From positions 1 through 64,000 of the forward strand of contig NZ_JBPPGJ010000015.1 of the NCBI RefSeq assembly GCF_051594765.1: a stretch of DNA of 64,000 bases. The letters are read 5' to 3'. Shown piece after piece: positions 15,911 to 24,965 of this stretch. The DNA is from Paenibacillus_AR sp051594765. Lineage in GTDB: Bacteria > Bacillota > Bacilli > Paenibacillales > NBRC-103111. The notes under the pieces are model-generated. The model worked only from the letters and a program-made list of their open reading frames with translations, did not search any database and had not been told where the DNA came from. The translations under genes were made by a program, and so were the position numbers. Numbering within the stretch: position 1 is the first letter of the stretch; each line of letters starts with the position of its first letter.

Positions 15911-18274
15911 ATGAAATCCCGCACCCTGCTCACCGCTGCCTTGAGCGCGGCCCTATTGGCGGGAGCCTACGGCGTCGCCGCCCAGATGAGAACCGCTGAC
16001 GCCGCCGATCACGGAGGCTCGCCGCAGATTCCGGCTGATGGCTCCTATGCCATCATCGTCAACGGAAGCGGGCTGGTTCTCGATACCCCCGCCCGTCTAG
16101 AGGGCAGCACCATGCTGGTGCCGCTCCGCAACATCGCTGAGGCACTGGGCGCTACCGTCCGCTACGAGGAGGAAACGGAGTCCGTCACCGCCATCCAAGG
16201 CGAGACGTCCGTCACCTTCCGCATCGGCAGCACCCAAGCCATGAGGAACGGCAAGCCCCTCGAGCTGGGCACCGCCGCCGTCATGGACGGTACGTACACC
16301 ATGGTTCCCGTCCGTTTCTTCAGCGAAGCCTTCGGCACGGTCGTCAAGTGGGACGGCACCAACCGCCTGGTAACCATCGATCATGAATCCAAGCTGATTC
16401 CCGCCGTGGAGTCCTATTCCAATCTGAAGAAGCTTCTGAAGGAAAGCCAAGCCAGTATGGAGGTCTACGGCAAAGCCGTCACCATGGGCAGAGAAGCGGT
16501 TGCCGTTCCGGCTGCAGGAGCGGCATTGGAAAAGGGATCTGCGCCGGCAGCGGAGAGCAAGGCCAAATCCTCTGCCGATTACTCCACGACCAACGTCCAA
16601 GTACAAGGCGTCGATGAAGCCGACGTCGTCAAGACGGACGGGGAGTTCATCTACCGGGTGAACCGGGATCAAGTCATCATCGCACGGGCATACCCGGCGG
16701 ACCGGCTGGAGCTGGTATCGGCGATTCCCATGAACACCAAGGAGCTTCAGCCCATCGAGCTGTATGTGGATGGCGGACGCTTGACGGTCATCGGCATGTC
16801 CTATGATGAACCGGCCGGCATCTCCTCTTCTTCTCCACTGATGGAGAAGAAGAGAATGATCGCTCCCAATCGCAGCTCCTCCGTCAAAACCTTGGTCTAC
16901 GACATCTCTACGCCTTCGGCCCCCAAAGTGGTGAAGGAGGTATCCATGGAAGGCCGGTACGTGACGTCCCGCAAGATCGGCAGCCAGCTGTATGTTCTAT
17001 CCGATCAGACCGCCGACCGATACACCATCCTGAACGGCGACAAGGAGCTGCCCGCTCCCTCTTACCGCGACACCGCCGTACCGGAAGGCCCGGTTGCGCT
17101 GGATTACAGCCGCATCCGGTATTTTCCGGAGTCTCCCATGGATTCGTATCTCGTCATCGCCGGTATCGACATCGCCCAGCCGGAGAAGAAGGCACAGGTC
17201 TCCGCCTACCTGGGATCCGCCCAGAACGTGTACGCCTCCGAGAAGAATCTGTACGTTGCCGTCTCCCGGTATAAGCCCATTCCCCGGGTCATGGGGGAAG
17301 GCACGAGCACCTCGTCCAAGGAGTCCGTCGCCGTGGCGCCGGAGCATACCACCACCCTCTTCAAGTTCCGGATGGACGAAGGCCAGGTCCGGTTCAGCGC
17401 CGAAGGCAGCGTACCCGGGAACATCCTGAATCAATTCTCCATGGATGAGCACGGGGGCTTCTTCCGGATCGCCACCACCAAGGGGGAGAGCTGGAGAAAC
17501 GACGAATACACCTCCAAGAACAATGTGTATGTCCTGGATGAGTCGCTTAACGTGACCGGCAAGGTGGAGGATATTGCACCCGGCGAGCGCATCTACTCGG
17601 TCCGGTTCATGGGTGGGCGGGGGTACATGGTGACCTTCAAGCAGGTGGACCCTCTCTTCGTGCTGGATCTGGCAGACCCGCACCACCCTACTATTCTGGG
17701 GAAACTGAAGATTCCCGGATACAGCGACTACCTCCATCCTTATGACGAGACTCATCTTATCGGCTTCGGCAAAGACGCCGTAGCCTCCAAGGATGGCAAT
17801 GCCGCCTATTATCAAGGCATGAAGATCGCGATGTTCGACGTCAGCGATGTCGCAAACCCGAAGGAGCTGTTCAAGACGTCCATCGGCGACCGGGGGACCG
17901 ATTCGGAGCTGCTCCGCAATCATAAGGCACTGCTCTTCTCCAAGGAGAAGGGGCTAATGGCCTTCCCCGTGACGGTGATGAACGTATCGGAGGAAGCGAA
18001 GAAGAAGCAAGGGTCCTCCGCATACGGCCAGTTCGCTTTCCAAGGCGCCTATATCTATAGAGTGGATCTGCAGGACGGCTTCCAGCTCCGCGGCACCTTA
18101 ACGCACCTGTCGGAGGACGATCAGCTGAAGTCCGGGGACGTCTGGTACGACGGCTCCCGCTCCATCGACCGCCTCCTCTATATCAGCGACTCCCTCTACA
18201 CCCTGTCACCCTCCGAGATCCGCGCCCATGAGCTGGGCTCGCTGAAGGAGCAGGGAAGGCTGGTCCTGCCATAA
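15911..18274 (+). CDS. Secreted stalk-domain plus beta-propeller protein
   Basis: The 787-residue product has a signal peptide (basic start, hydrophobic TAALSAALLAGAYGVAA). A copper-amine-oxidase-N-like stalk domain follows (about residues 45-165: MLVPLRNIAEALGATVRYEE and MVPVRFFSEAFGTVVKWDG). The large C-terminal region matches the secreted beta-propeller family PF09826, recognised by NVQVQGVDEADVVKTDGEFIY. The propeller spans about residues 225-787. Function is unknown; such proteins are thought to act at the cell surface. AGGAGG lies 12 bases before the ATG. It is flanked by terminators and probably transcribed alone. Confidence 0.9.
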   Translation: MKSRTLLTAALSAALLAGAYGVAAQMRTADAADHGGSPQIPADGSYAIIVNGSGLVLDTPARLEGSTMLVPLRNIAEALGATVRYEEETESVTAIQGETSVTFRIGSTQAMRNGKPLELGTAAVMDGTYTMVPVRFFSEAFGTVVKWDGTNRLVTIDHESKLIPAVESYSNLKKLLKESQASMEVYGKAVTMGREAVAVPAAGAALEKGSAPAAESKAKSSADYSTTNVQVQGVDEADVVKTDGEFIYRVNRDQVIIARAYPADRLELVSAIPMNTKELQPIELYVDGGRLTVIGMSYDEPAGISSSSPLMEKKRMIAPNRSSSVKTLVYDISTPSAPKVVKEVSMEGRYVTSRKIGSQLYVLSDQTADRYTILNGDKELPAPSYRDTAVPEGPVALDYSRIRYFPESPMDSYLVIAGIDIAQPEKKAQVSAYLGSAQNVYASEKNLYVAVSRYKPIPRVMGEGTSTSSKESVAVAPEHTTTLFKFRMDEGQVRFSAEGSVPGNILNQFSMDEHGGFFRIATTKGESWRNDEYTSKNNVYVLDESLNVTGKVEDIAPGERIYSVRFMGGRGYMVTFKQVDPLFVLDLADPHHPTILGKLKIPGYSDYLHPYDETHLIGFGKDAVASKDGNAAYYQGMKIAMFDVSDVANPKELFKTSIGDRGTDSELLRNHKALLFSKEKGLMAFPVTVMNVSEEAKKKQGSSAYGQFAFQGAYIYRVDLQDGFQLRGTLTHLSEDDQLKSGDVWYDGSRSIDRLLYISDSLYTLSPSEIRAHELGSLKEQGRLVLP

Positions 18275-18289
18275 AGCATTTTCATAATC

Positions 18290-18326
18290 AAACGGCTGGT
18301 GCAGGTCCTCCTGCCCAGCCGTTTTG
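18290..18326 (+). terminator. Terminator after the beta-propeller gene
   Basis: AAACGGCTGG and CAGG pair with CCTG and CCAGCCGTTT around TCCT; the T run is short (TTTTG). Confidence 0.7.
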
Positions 18327-18451
18327 TCGGTGAATCGGTTACAGACGCGCGAATCTTGAAGAAAAATATCGAATGGTCGGAAGGATTTGGACCGTCAATG
18401 GGGAAGTATACATAAATTGGACACATCTATCTTCCCAGGGGAGGGGCACCG

Positions 18452-19642
18452 TTGACGACCCGTGATGAACACGTTATCGAATCCAAAGTAAAACACGATC
18501 TGCAGCCGGAGGAAATGCTGCGCGTCATCTTCGACTATACGGCGAAAATCGCCAACGAGCGCCACCTGGACCGGGTGCTGATGCTCATGGCCAACATGGG
18601 ACGGGAGATGATCGTCTCGGACCGGTGCAGCGTCTGGCTGGTGGACCGGCACCGCAATGAGCTGTACACCACGGTCGCCCATGGCGTAAGCGGCATCCGC
18701 ATTCCTCTCACCGCCGGGCTGGTCGGTCATGCCATCGGCACGGGCGAGCCCATCTTCATCGATGATGCCTACACGAACGAACCCTATAAGATGGTCCTCG
18801 CCACCGGCGCCCTGGCTACCGATAAGACGACCGGCTACCGGACCAAAGCGCTGATGGTCGTCCCCTTCCGCAACAATGACGGGGAGATCATCGGGGCCTA
18901 CCAGGCCGTCAACAAGCTGACCGAATCCGAGGTGTTCTCCGCGAAGGACCTGGAGTATCTGACCCTCGCCGCTTCCTACGCAGGCAAGTCGCTGGAATCC
19001 GTTCAGCTGCATACCGAGATCGAGGAGACCCAGAAGGAGATCATCTTCACCATGGGCGAGATCGGCGAAAGCCGGTCCAAGGAGACGGGCAACCACGTCA
19101 AGCGCGTAGCGGAATATTCCTATGTTCTGGCTATTGGATTAGGGATGCCCCGGGAAGAAGCCGAGCTCTTGAAGATGGCCTCCCCCATGCACGACATCGG
19201 CAAAGTGGCCATTCCCGACTCGGTGCTGAAGAAGCCGGGGAAGCTGACGGACGAGGAATTCGACATCATGAAGTCCCATACGGACATCGGCTATTCGCTT
19301 CTCCGAAATTCGTCCCGCCGGATTCTGAAGACCGCCGCTATTGTGGCCTACGAGCACCACGAGAAGTGGAACGGCAAGGGCTATCCCCGGGGGCTTCGGG
19401 GGGAGGAGATCCATCTGTACGGCAGAATCACCGCCATCGCAGACGTATTCGATGCCCTAGCCAGCGACCGGGTCTATAAGAAGGCGTGGGAGCTGGACCG
19501 CATTCTGAACCTGTTCCACGAGGAGCGGGGCAGCCACTTCGATCCGGCTGTCGTCGACGCTTTTTTCGCCAACCTGCCTAGGATTCTGGAGATCCGGGAG
19601 GAATACCGGGATGAGATGCTGGAGGAGACGGCCAAGAGCTGA
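18452..19642 (+). CDS. GAF-HD-GYP domain protein, probable cyclic-di-GMP phosphodiesterase
   Basis: A 396-residue cytosolic protein. A GAF sensor domain occupies about residues 30-185 (MGREMIVSDRCSVWLVDRHR, GLVGHAIGTGEPIFIDDAY). An HD-GYP domain follows from about 205. It retains the key residues ETGNHVKRV, HDIGKVAIPD, HTDIGYSLL, YEHHEKWNGKGYP and ADVFDAL. The GYP motif reads HHEKWNG rather than the common HHExxDG, but the His pair is intact. The family hydrolyses c-di-GMP or related signals. The start is TTG, with GGGGAGGGG just upstream. The GAF ligand is unknown. A strong terminator follows. Confidence 0.9.
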   Translation: MTTRDEHVIESKVKHDLQPEEMLRVIFDYTAKIANERHLDRVLMLMANMGREMIVSDRCSVWLVDRHRNELYTTVAHGVSGIRIPLTAGLVGHAIGTGEPIFIDDAYTNEPYKMVLATGALATDKTTGYRTKALMVVPFRNNDGEIIGAYQAVNKLTESEVFSAKDLEYLTLAASYAGKSLESVQLHTEIEETQKEIIFTMGEIGESRSKETGNHVKRVAEYSYVLAIGLGMPREEAELLKMASPMHDIGKVAIPDSVLKKPGKLTDEEFDIMKSHTDIGYSLLRNSSRRILKTAAIVAYEHHEKWNGKGYPRGLRGEEIHLYGRITAIADVFDALASDRVYKKAWELDRILNLFHEERGSHFDPAVVDAFFANLPRILEIREEYRDEMLEETAKS

Positions 19643-19665
19643 TGTCTGCTTCTCCGGTTACAACA

Positions 19666-19713
19666 ACAGCGGCTGTCCGAGACCTGTCAGGTCCGGGCAG
19701 CCGCTGTTTTTTT
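19666..19713 (+). terminator. Strong terminator between convergent genes
   Basis: ACAGCGGCTG (19666-19675) pairs with CAGCCGCTGT (19698-19707). An inner stem GACCTG/CAGGTC extends it, and seven T residues follow. Confidence 0.9.
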
Positions 19714-19743
19714 GAGGTGGGGCCTTCCATCAACGGATTACAT

Positions 19744-20379
19744 CTATACCAGCTTGATCGAGCAGGAGCCTGCCGGCTCGCCGCCCCAAGCCAGCTCGAA
19801 GCGGTCCCCGTCCTGTACGGCGCCGACGCCCTCCGGCGTTCCGGTGTAGATAACATCGCCGGGGCCGATCCCATAATGCTCTGCGCAGAAGTCGAGGATG
19901 GTCTGGATGTCGAAGATCATGCGGGACACATTGCCCCGTTGAACCTCGATCCCGTTCCTCGTCAAGGTGAAGTCCTTCTCCGCCAGCGCCGCGGTCCCGG
20001 GGAACGGCATCCACTCCCCCAGGGTGGCGGAGCGCAGGAACCCCTTGGCAGGCAGCCACGGAGTACCCTTCGATTTGATGACGGACTGGACGTCCCTCAG
20101 GGTCAGGTCCAGCCCGAAGGCGAAGCGGTCGACCAACAGGTCCGCCCGCTTGCCCGGCTCATAGGCGCTGCCGATATGAAGCACCAGCTCCGCCTCGTAA
20201 TGGACCTCTCCCCGGTTGCCCGGAACGGGGATCGTCCCTCCGTCCATCGCCGTCAAGGCATGGGTCGGCTTCGTGAAGAGCATCGGCTCCTTCGGCAGCT
20301 CATTGCCCAGCTCTTCGGCATGGGCCTTATAGTTTCTTCCCACACAATACACGTTCCGAATGCTATCCCACATGTCCAT
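19744..20379 (-). CDS. Fumarylacetoacetate hydrolase family protein
   Basis: A 211-residue FAH-fold protein. VHYEAELVLHIG carries the metal-binding Glu pair and GLDLTLRDVQSVIKSKGTPW supplies the downstream Asp. PGDVIYTGTPEGVGAVQDGD is the family's C-terminal signature. Short FAH members are acylpyruvases, oxaloacetate decarboxylases or hydrolases of aromatic degradation; nothing nearby selects one. The gene starts 10 bases after the stop of the polysaccharide deacetylase gene, so the two are probably co-transcribed without an obvious functional link. Confidence 0.85.
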   Translation of the reverse strand: MDMWDSIRNVYCVGRNYKAHAEELGNELPKEPMLFTKPTHALTAMDGGTIPVPGNRGEVHYEAELVLHIGSAYEPGKRADLLVDRFAFGLDLTLRDVQSVIKSKGTPWLPAKGFLRSATLGEWMPFPGTAALAEKDFTLTRNGIEVQRGNVSRMIFDIQTILDFCAEHYGIGPGDVIYTGTPEGVGAVQDGDRFELAWGGEPAGSCSIKLV

Positions 20380-20389
20380 AAGTCCCGCC

Positions 20390-21346
20390 TTAGTCAGATT
20401 TGAGAAATTGGGTGGTGAACGATTGTTTGTCCAGCGCGGCGAACCGGAAGCCCATGTCCTTGAGCCCCCGGATGACCTCGGGCAGCGCTTCGACGGTTGT
20501 CTTCTTGACCGTCACGTCGTGCATCAGGACAATAATCCGCTCCTTGCCCCGGGCCAGCGCCATGACGGACGAGATGATGTCCGCCTTGGGCTGGACGGCC
20601 TGAGCGGCATCCGTCGAGGTGACGTTCCAGTCGAAGTATTGGTAGCCCTCCGCCCGCACCCGCTTCACCAGCTGGGGCATGATCCAGGGCTCCCCCTTCC
20701 GCCGGCCCAGCCGGGTATTGGAGCCGCCGGGGAACCGGAGGATGTCCGAGCCTTGGCCCACCGTTTCCTGCAGGAAGCGGTCCAGCCTCCGGACGTCCTC
20801 CATGAAAGCGCCCGGCTCCTTGTACAGCTTGGTGTAATCATGGGTGTATGTATGGTTGCCCAGCTTGTGCCCTTCGGCCGCTATTCTCCGGTAGAGCTCC
20901 TTATCCGTCTCGGACTCCTTGCCCGTGACGAAGAAGGTGGCCTTGATGCCGGATTCCCGGAGGATGCGGAGGATCGACTCCGTATTGCCGGAAGGACCGT
21001 CATCAAAGGTCAGATAGGCAATGCGGTCCGCCTCGGGCGGCCCGGCAGCAGGCTCACGCTGGGCATCGGCCCCGCTTGCCCCTACGTCCGGCTCCACCGG
21101 TACGGTCTGCGTCCCGGACGATCCCGGGGCCAATCCGGAGCCGGCAGCGGGAGACGGGTCGGCCTCGGCCTGATCTGCAGCCGGGGCCGGCATCGATTGG
21201 TCAGCGGAGGCGCCGGAGGGAGAAGGGCTTGCTCCTCCGGAATTGCCGGAGGAGGCGCCCTCCCGCCCGCAGCCGCTGACCAAGAAGGAGGCAGCCAGGA
21301 TCGCCGCCGCGGTAACCGTCCATAACCTGGGGATTCTCGGTGTCAT
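20390..21346 (-). CDS. Lipoprotein polysaccharide deacetylase (NodB domain)
   Basis: A 318-residue exported lipoprotein. The signal peptide ends in LVSGC (Cys about residue 26). A Pro/Ala/Ser-rich linker runs to about residue 105, and a CE4 NodB domain follows. The domain retains TFDDGP (catalytic Asp and metal Asp), NHTYTHDY (metal His residues), RFPGGSN, DWNVTSTDA and IVLMHD. It probably deacetylates peptidoglycan or another surface N-acetylglucosamine polymer outside the membrane. AAAGGA lies about 9 bases before the ATG. The FAH gene follows after 10 bases. Confidence 0.9.
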   Translation of the reverse strand: MTPRIPRLWTVTAAAILAASFLVSGCGREGASSGNSGGASPSPSGASADQSMPAPAADQAEADPSPAAGSGLAPGSSGTQTVPVEPDVGASGADAQREPAAGPPEADRIAYLTFDDGPSGNTESILRILRESGIKATFFVTGKESETDKELYRRIAAEGHKLGNHTYTHDYTKLYKEPGAFMEDVRRLDRFLQETVGQGSDILRFPGGSNTRLGRRKGEPWIMPQLVKRVRAEGYQYFDWNVTSTDAAQAVQPKADIISSVMALARGKERIIVLMHDVTVKKTTVEALPEVIRGLKDMGFRFAALDKQSFTTQFLKSD

Positions 21347-21434
21347 AACCCTCGGTCCTTTCCCTGGTGTTGGTACGGTTATTGTGTTCGCGATTCCCTT
21401 GCGCTATGGCTGCCAAATCATGCAAGCCGTCCCT

Positions 21435-22739
21435 TTACCGGGCGGCTCCGCTAGCCGCGGCTTCGATGCGTCCCTCACGGTCGACCTTCGCTCCGTAAGA
21501 GATGGAGGACAGCCGGTCGAACAGCTTATCTCCGTCCGCAGCCTCCATCCGGATGGGACGGGCGAATTTGTTCCACACCGGAACGGCGGACATCCTGCAG
21601 TCGCCGGTCTTCGAGCACTCCGCGTTCAGCACGACGGTCTCCCACGTGGCGGGCACCGTATTCGTGGTAAACAGGAAGTTGCCCAAGCTGTAGGCGATCC
21701 ATCTCCCCTTGTACTGCTCGAAGCCCTGCAGGACGTGGGGATGGGAACCGATGATCAAGTCGGCGCCGGCGTCGATGAACTTATGCGCCATAGTGCGGTG
21801 GGTCTCCAGGGGCCGGTCCTTGCGTTCCTCGCCCCAGTGGGTCATCACCACCACCAGGTCCGCTTCCTTCTTGGCCTTGGCGATGGCCTCCAGAGCCGGC
21901 TTGGTATCATACAGCTGGGTGGTGCCGGGCTTCGTGGCCCCCGCCTTCCAGGAATTGTCCGGCACCTTATGGCTGAAGCCCAGAAAAGCGGTCTTGATCC
22001 CGTTCTTCTCCAGGATCACCGGCTGGTAGGCTTCGGCCACATTCTTGCCGGCGCCGGTCCGGTGGATGCCCTCCTGATCCAAAGCCTTCAAGGTGTCGAG
22101 CAGGCCGTCCACGCCGTAGTCCATGATGTGGTTATTGGCCAGATTCACTAGATCGAAGCCAGCTTCCTTGAAGGGCTTCAAGGCCTCGGGTCTGGATCGG
22201 TAGGTATACTCCTTCTTCTGCTCCTCTCCGCGGACGGAGATCGGAGTCTCCAGATTGGCTACAGTCCAATCCGGCTGCTGCAGCTCCTGCTTCAGCTCGC
22301 GGTAGGGATAATCATACCCCATCTGCTTCAGGGTCGTTTCGACCGTGCTGGCAAACAGGACGTCGCCGACAAAGGCCAGCTTCACGCTGCCTCCGGCAGA
22401 GGCCGGAACGCTCTCCGGCTTCGGAGTAACGGGCAGCCCTGCGGCCGCCGACGGAGACGGCTTGACCGAAGGGGCAGAGCTTGCCGCCGGCGTGCTGCTG
22501 GCGGCGGGTGAGGCCGGAGCGGTCTTCGCGGCGGTGGAAGCGGATGCACCGGGCGTCGTGCCGGGTGATGCATAGGAGCCGGAGACGGCGGCGGTCTCTT
22601 CGCTGCCCCGCTGGGCATAGATCCACACGCCTCCGGCACACACCGCCGCCGCAGCGGCAACGGCCAGCACGGCCCGAAGCGGCGGCCTCTTGCTGTTCCT
22701 TCGCGTCCGGCCATGACGTTCCGAACGGGATCTTTCCAT
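21435..22739 (-). CDS. CapA family protein (poly-gamma-glutamate capsule synthesis-like)
   Basis: A 434-residue protein with a basic cytosolic N-terminus and a single membrane segment (AVLAVAAAAAVCAGGVWIYA, about residues 23-42). A Pro/Ser/Ala linker runs to about 115, followed by a CapA/PGA_cap metallophosphoesterase-like domain. Motifs: FVGDVLF, NLETPIS, NLANNHIMDYG, THWGEE and GSHPHVLQG. The gene is not accompanied by capB or capC, so an actual role in polyglutamate synthesis is unproven; lone CapA-like proteins are common. AAGGTGATC lies about 10 bases before the ATG. Confidence 0.88.
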   Translation of the reverse strand: MERSRSERHGRTRRNSKRPPLRAVLAVAAAAAVCAGGVWIYAQRGSEETAAVSGSYASPGTTPGASASTAAKTAPASPAASSTPAASSAPSVKPSPSAAAGLPVTPKPESVPASAGGSVKLAFVGDVLFASTVETTLKQMGYDYPYRELKQELQQPDWTVANLETPISVRGEEQKKEYTYRSRPEALKPFKEAGFDLVNLANNHIMDYGVDGLLDTLKALDQEGIHRTGAGKNVAEAYQPVILEKNGIKTAFLGFSHKVPDNSWKAGATKPGTTQLYDTKPALEAIAKAKKEADLVVVMTHWGEERKDRPLETHRTMAHKFIDAGADLIIGSHPHVLQGFEQYKGRWIAYSLGNFLFTTNTVPATWETVVLNAECSKTGDCRMSAVPVWNKFARPIRMEAADGDKLFDRLSSISYGAKVDREGRIEAAASGAAR

Positions 22740-22795
22740 GTTCGGGGATCACCTTCTTTATGAAATCAATCGATTAAACCTCCCCTATTATAGCA

Positions 22796-22830
22796 GAAAA
22801 CCCGGGCTGCATACGCCGCAGCTCCGGGTT
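22796..22830 (-). terminator. Terminator of the CotF-like gene
   Basis: On the minus strand AACCCGG-GCTGC pairs with GCAGC-CCGGGTT, followed by TTCTGC. It lies about 30 bases after the stop. Confidence 0.7.
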
Positions 22831-22862
22831 CTTTTCCACTTTTTAGCCACTCCCATGCAGGA

Positions 22863-23597
22863 TTACTGCTGCAGGTTGCTGCTGTTGACATTGTTCATGG
22901 CGCTTCCCATGTCGGCGTTCCCGCTTCTCATGCTGCCGCCGCCGGCGCCCATACCGCCCATGGAGCCGGCAGGCATCTGCTGCTGCATGGAGCCCGGCTC
23001 GGAGTAACCGCGCTGGCCTTGGCCCTGCTGGCCGGCAGTCATCATGGATTCGTTCATCGGCTGATAGCTGTGAAGGAAGGCTTTGGCCGTATGGTCGTTC
23101 ATGGTCGGCACTTGATAATAGCCCTGCTGATTCATCAGGATGAAACACTCATACGCTTGGTTCGCGCAGGTGACGGCTCCGTTGATCAGCATCTGGCGGA
23201 TGTTCGGATCCGCGCACTCCAGGGAAGCATGCATATGGTTGCGGGCGCTGTTCTTGTGACAGGACAGCAGGGAGCCCAGAATCTGCTGGTCGTTCATTTG
23301 GCTCTGCTGGGTTTGGGGAGCCTGGTCCATCGGATTGCGGAGGCCGTACTGGATGTTTTGAGGCTGCACGCTTGGCATCCCGTAAGGACGCTGCATGCCG
23401 GACGCTGCATTGTAGTCATGGGTATAGCCGACCAGCTGGTCGTAGGACTGCATGGCGGTCTGCATGTGGCGTTCGATCATCTGGCGGAGCTGGCGGTCCT
23501 GCACCATTTGGGCATACATGCCGAAATGGTTGATCATGTTGATCTTCTCATTCAGAATCTCATGGACTTCCATCGTTTCGTGGGCACCGTAAGGCAT
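22863..23597 (-). CDS. CotF-like spore coat protein
   Basis: A 244-residue protein with two helical segments of the Coat F type: EVHEILNEKINMINHFGMYA followed by QLRQMIERHMQ, and ILGSLLSCHKNSARNHMHAS followed by CADPNIRQMLINGAVTCANQ. A Met/Gly/Gln-rich disordered tail (QQQMPAGSMGGMGAGGGS) ends it. CotF-type proteins belong to the spore coat. ATG at 23597 has GGGAGA 10 bases upstream; the longer frame from 23642 has none. Monocistronic, with its own terminator. Confidence 0.85.
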   Translation of the reverse strand: MPYGAHETMEVHEILNEKINMINHFGMYAQMVQDRQLRQMIERHMQTAMQSYDQLVGYTHDYNAASGMQRPYGMPSVQPQNIQYGLRNPMDQAPQTQQSQMNDQQILGSLLSCHKNSARNHMHASLECADPNIRQMLINGAVTCANQAYECFILMNQQGYYQVPTMNDHTAKAFLHSYQPMNESMMTAGQQGQGQRGYSEPGSMQQQMPAGSMGGMGAGGGSMRSGNADMGSAMNNVNSSNLQQ

Positions 23598-23750
23598 GGT
23601 TTTGACATCTCCCTTATTTGGAAAATTTAGCATATTGCTCATACCGGAATATACTGTTCCCCAGTTCCCCCCTCTCTATGCACCGATTCTATGGTAAGAT
23701 GAGAAAAGTGAACATCGGCGCACCGCAGCGCCGTGATAAGGAGGATGCTC

Positions 23751-24947
23751 ATGCCCGCACCTGCGACCGTCGAACGCAAGCAAGCCCTTGCCCCCGGACA
23801 GTCAGGACGGATGGCGGTATTCGCCGCCGTGACCATCCTGTATTGGATCGGATTGTATACGTATGTTCCCGTGCTGTCCCCCTACCTGGAGGACCGGGGG
23901 TACTCCTACTCCGTCATCGGCATCGTTCTCGGCAGCTACGGCCTCGTCCAGATTCTTGTCCGCCTTCCCTTGGGCATCTGGTCCGACCGGCTCGGCGTCC
24001 GCAAGCCCTTCATCATCGCCGGGATGGCCGCCGCCACCGTCAGCTGCCTGCTGTTTCTCCTGCCTGGCTCCTGGGCCTGGTCCTTGGCCGCCCGGGCGAT
24101 GGCCGGCGTCGCCGCCTCCACCTGGGTGGGCTTCACCGTCCTCTTCGCCAGCTATTACCCGAAGGAGGAAGCCACGCGGGCCATGGGTACCATCAGCTTC
24201 CTGACCGTCATCGGCCAGCTGGCGGGCATGGCGGTATCCGGCCTCCTGGCGGAGCGCTTCGGCTGGAACGCCACCTTCGTGGCCGGGGCATTGGCGGGAG
24301 CCGCCGGCATGTTAGCCTCATGGGCCATCCAGGAGCCTCCCGGGGATCCCGGCCGCGCCCCCATGCAGGCCAAGGATCTGGCCTCCGTCGTCCGGAGCCC
24401 CATGCTGCTGAAGGTATCCGTGCTCTCCATCCTGGCTCACGGCATTCTCTTCATCACCATGTTCGGCTTCACCCCGTCGCAGGCCATCCAGCTGGGCGCC
24501 GACAAAGCCGGCTTGACCCTGCTCAGCGTCTGCTTCATGGTCCCCCATGCGGTGACCGCTATCTTGTCCGGGAAGCGGTTCGCACCCCGGTACGGCCCGT
24601 GGAACACGGCCATGGCGGGTTTTGCCGTTAGCGCCTGCTGTACGGCCCTTATTCCCTTCGTCCCCAGCTTCGCCCTATTATGCGTCACCCAAGCCGTCAA
24701 CGGCTTCGCGCAAGGCCTTCATATGCCGCTGCTCTTGGGGCTGGCCATTCAGGAGATTGAGCCTGCCAAGAGAGCCACCGCCATGGGCTTCTACCAAGCC
24801 GTTTATGCCCTGGGCATGTTCTCCGGTCCCTTCGTGGCCGGCTGGCTGAATGAAAGCTACGGATTGGCCGGCGGCTTCTGGCTCGGAGCGGCCATCGGCC
24901 TGTTCGCGACCCTATTGACGGCGGTATGGAAGCATTCCCGACCTTGA
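23751..24947 (+). CDS. MFS transporter
   Basis: A 398-residue protein with 12 predicted membrane segments. The MFS signature GIWSDRLGVRKPF lies between segments 2 and 3, and a RYGPW-type repeat of it occurs at the half-molecule boundary. The general form is that of drug or sugar efflux permeases; no substrate is deduced. ATG at 23751 has AAGGAGG 5-6 bases upstream. The AraC gene starts 18 bases after its stop, so the two are an operon. Confidence 0.85.
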   Translation: MPAPATVERKQALAPGQSGRMAVFAAVTILYWIGLYTYVPVLSPYLEDRGYSYSVIGIVLGSYGLVQILVRLPLGIWSDRLGVRKPFIIAGMAAATVSCLLFLLPGSWAWSLAARAMAGVAASTWVGFTVLFASYYPKEEATRAMGTISFLTVIGQLAGMAVSGLLAERFGWNATFVAGALAGAAGMLASWAIQEPPGDPGRAPMQAKDLASVVRSPMLLKVSVLSILAHGILFITMFGFTPSQAIQLGADKAGLTLLSVCFMVPHAVTAILSGKRFAPRYGPWNTAMAGFAVSACCTALIPFVPSFALLCVTQAVNGFAQGLHMPLLLGLAIQEIEPAKRATAMGFYQAVYALGMFSGPFVAGWLNESYGLAGGFWLGAAIGLFATLLTAVWKHSRP

Positions 24948-24965
24948 TCATAAGGAGGACTGTGC

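Noticed and set aside
18387..18412. TTGGAC and TATACA as a promoter of the GAF-HD-GYP gene
   Set aside because: The spacer is only 14 bases, too short for a sigma-A promoter.
21435..22739. Calling a poly-gamma-glutamate capsule operon from the CapA-like gene
   Set aside because: No capB, capC or capE gene is adjacent; lone CapA-family proteins are common without capsule synthesis.
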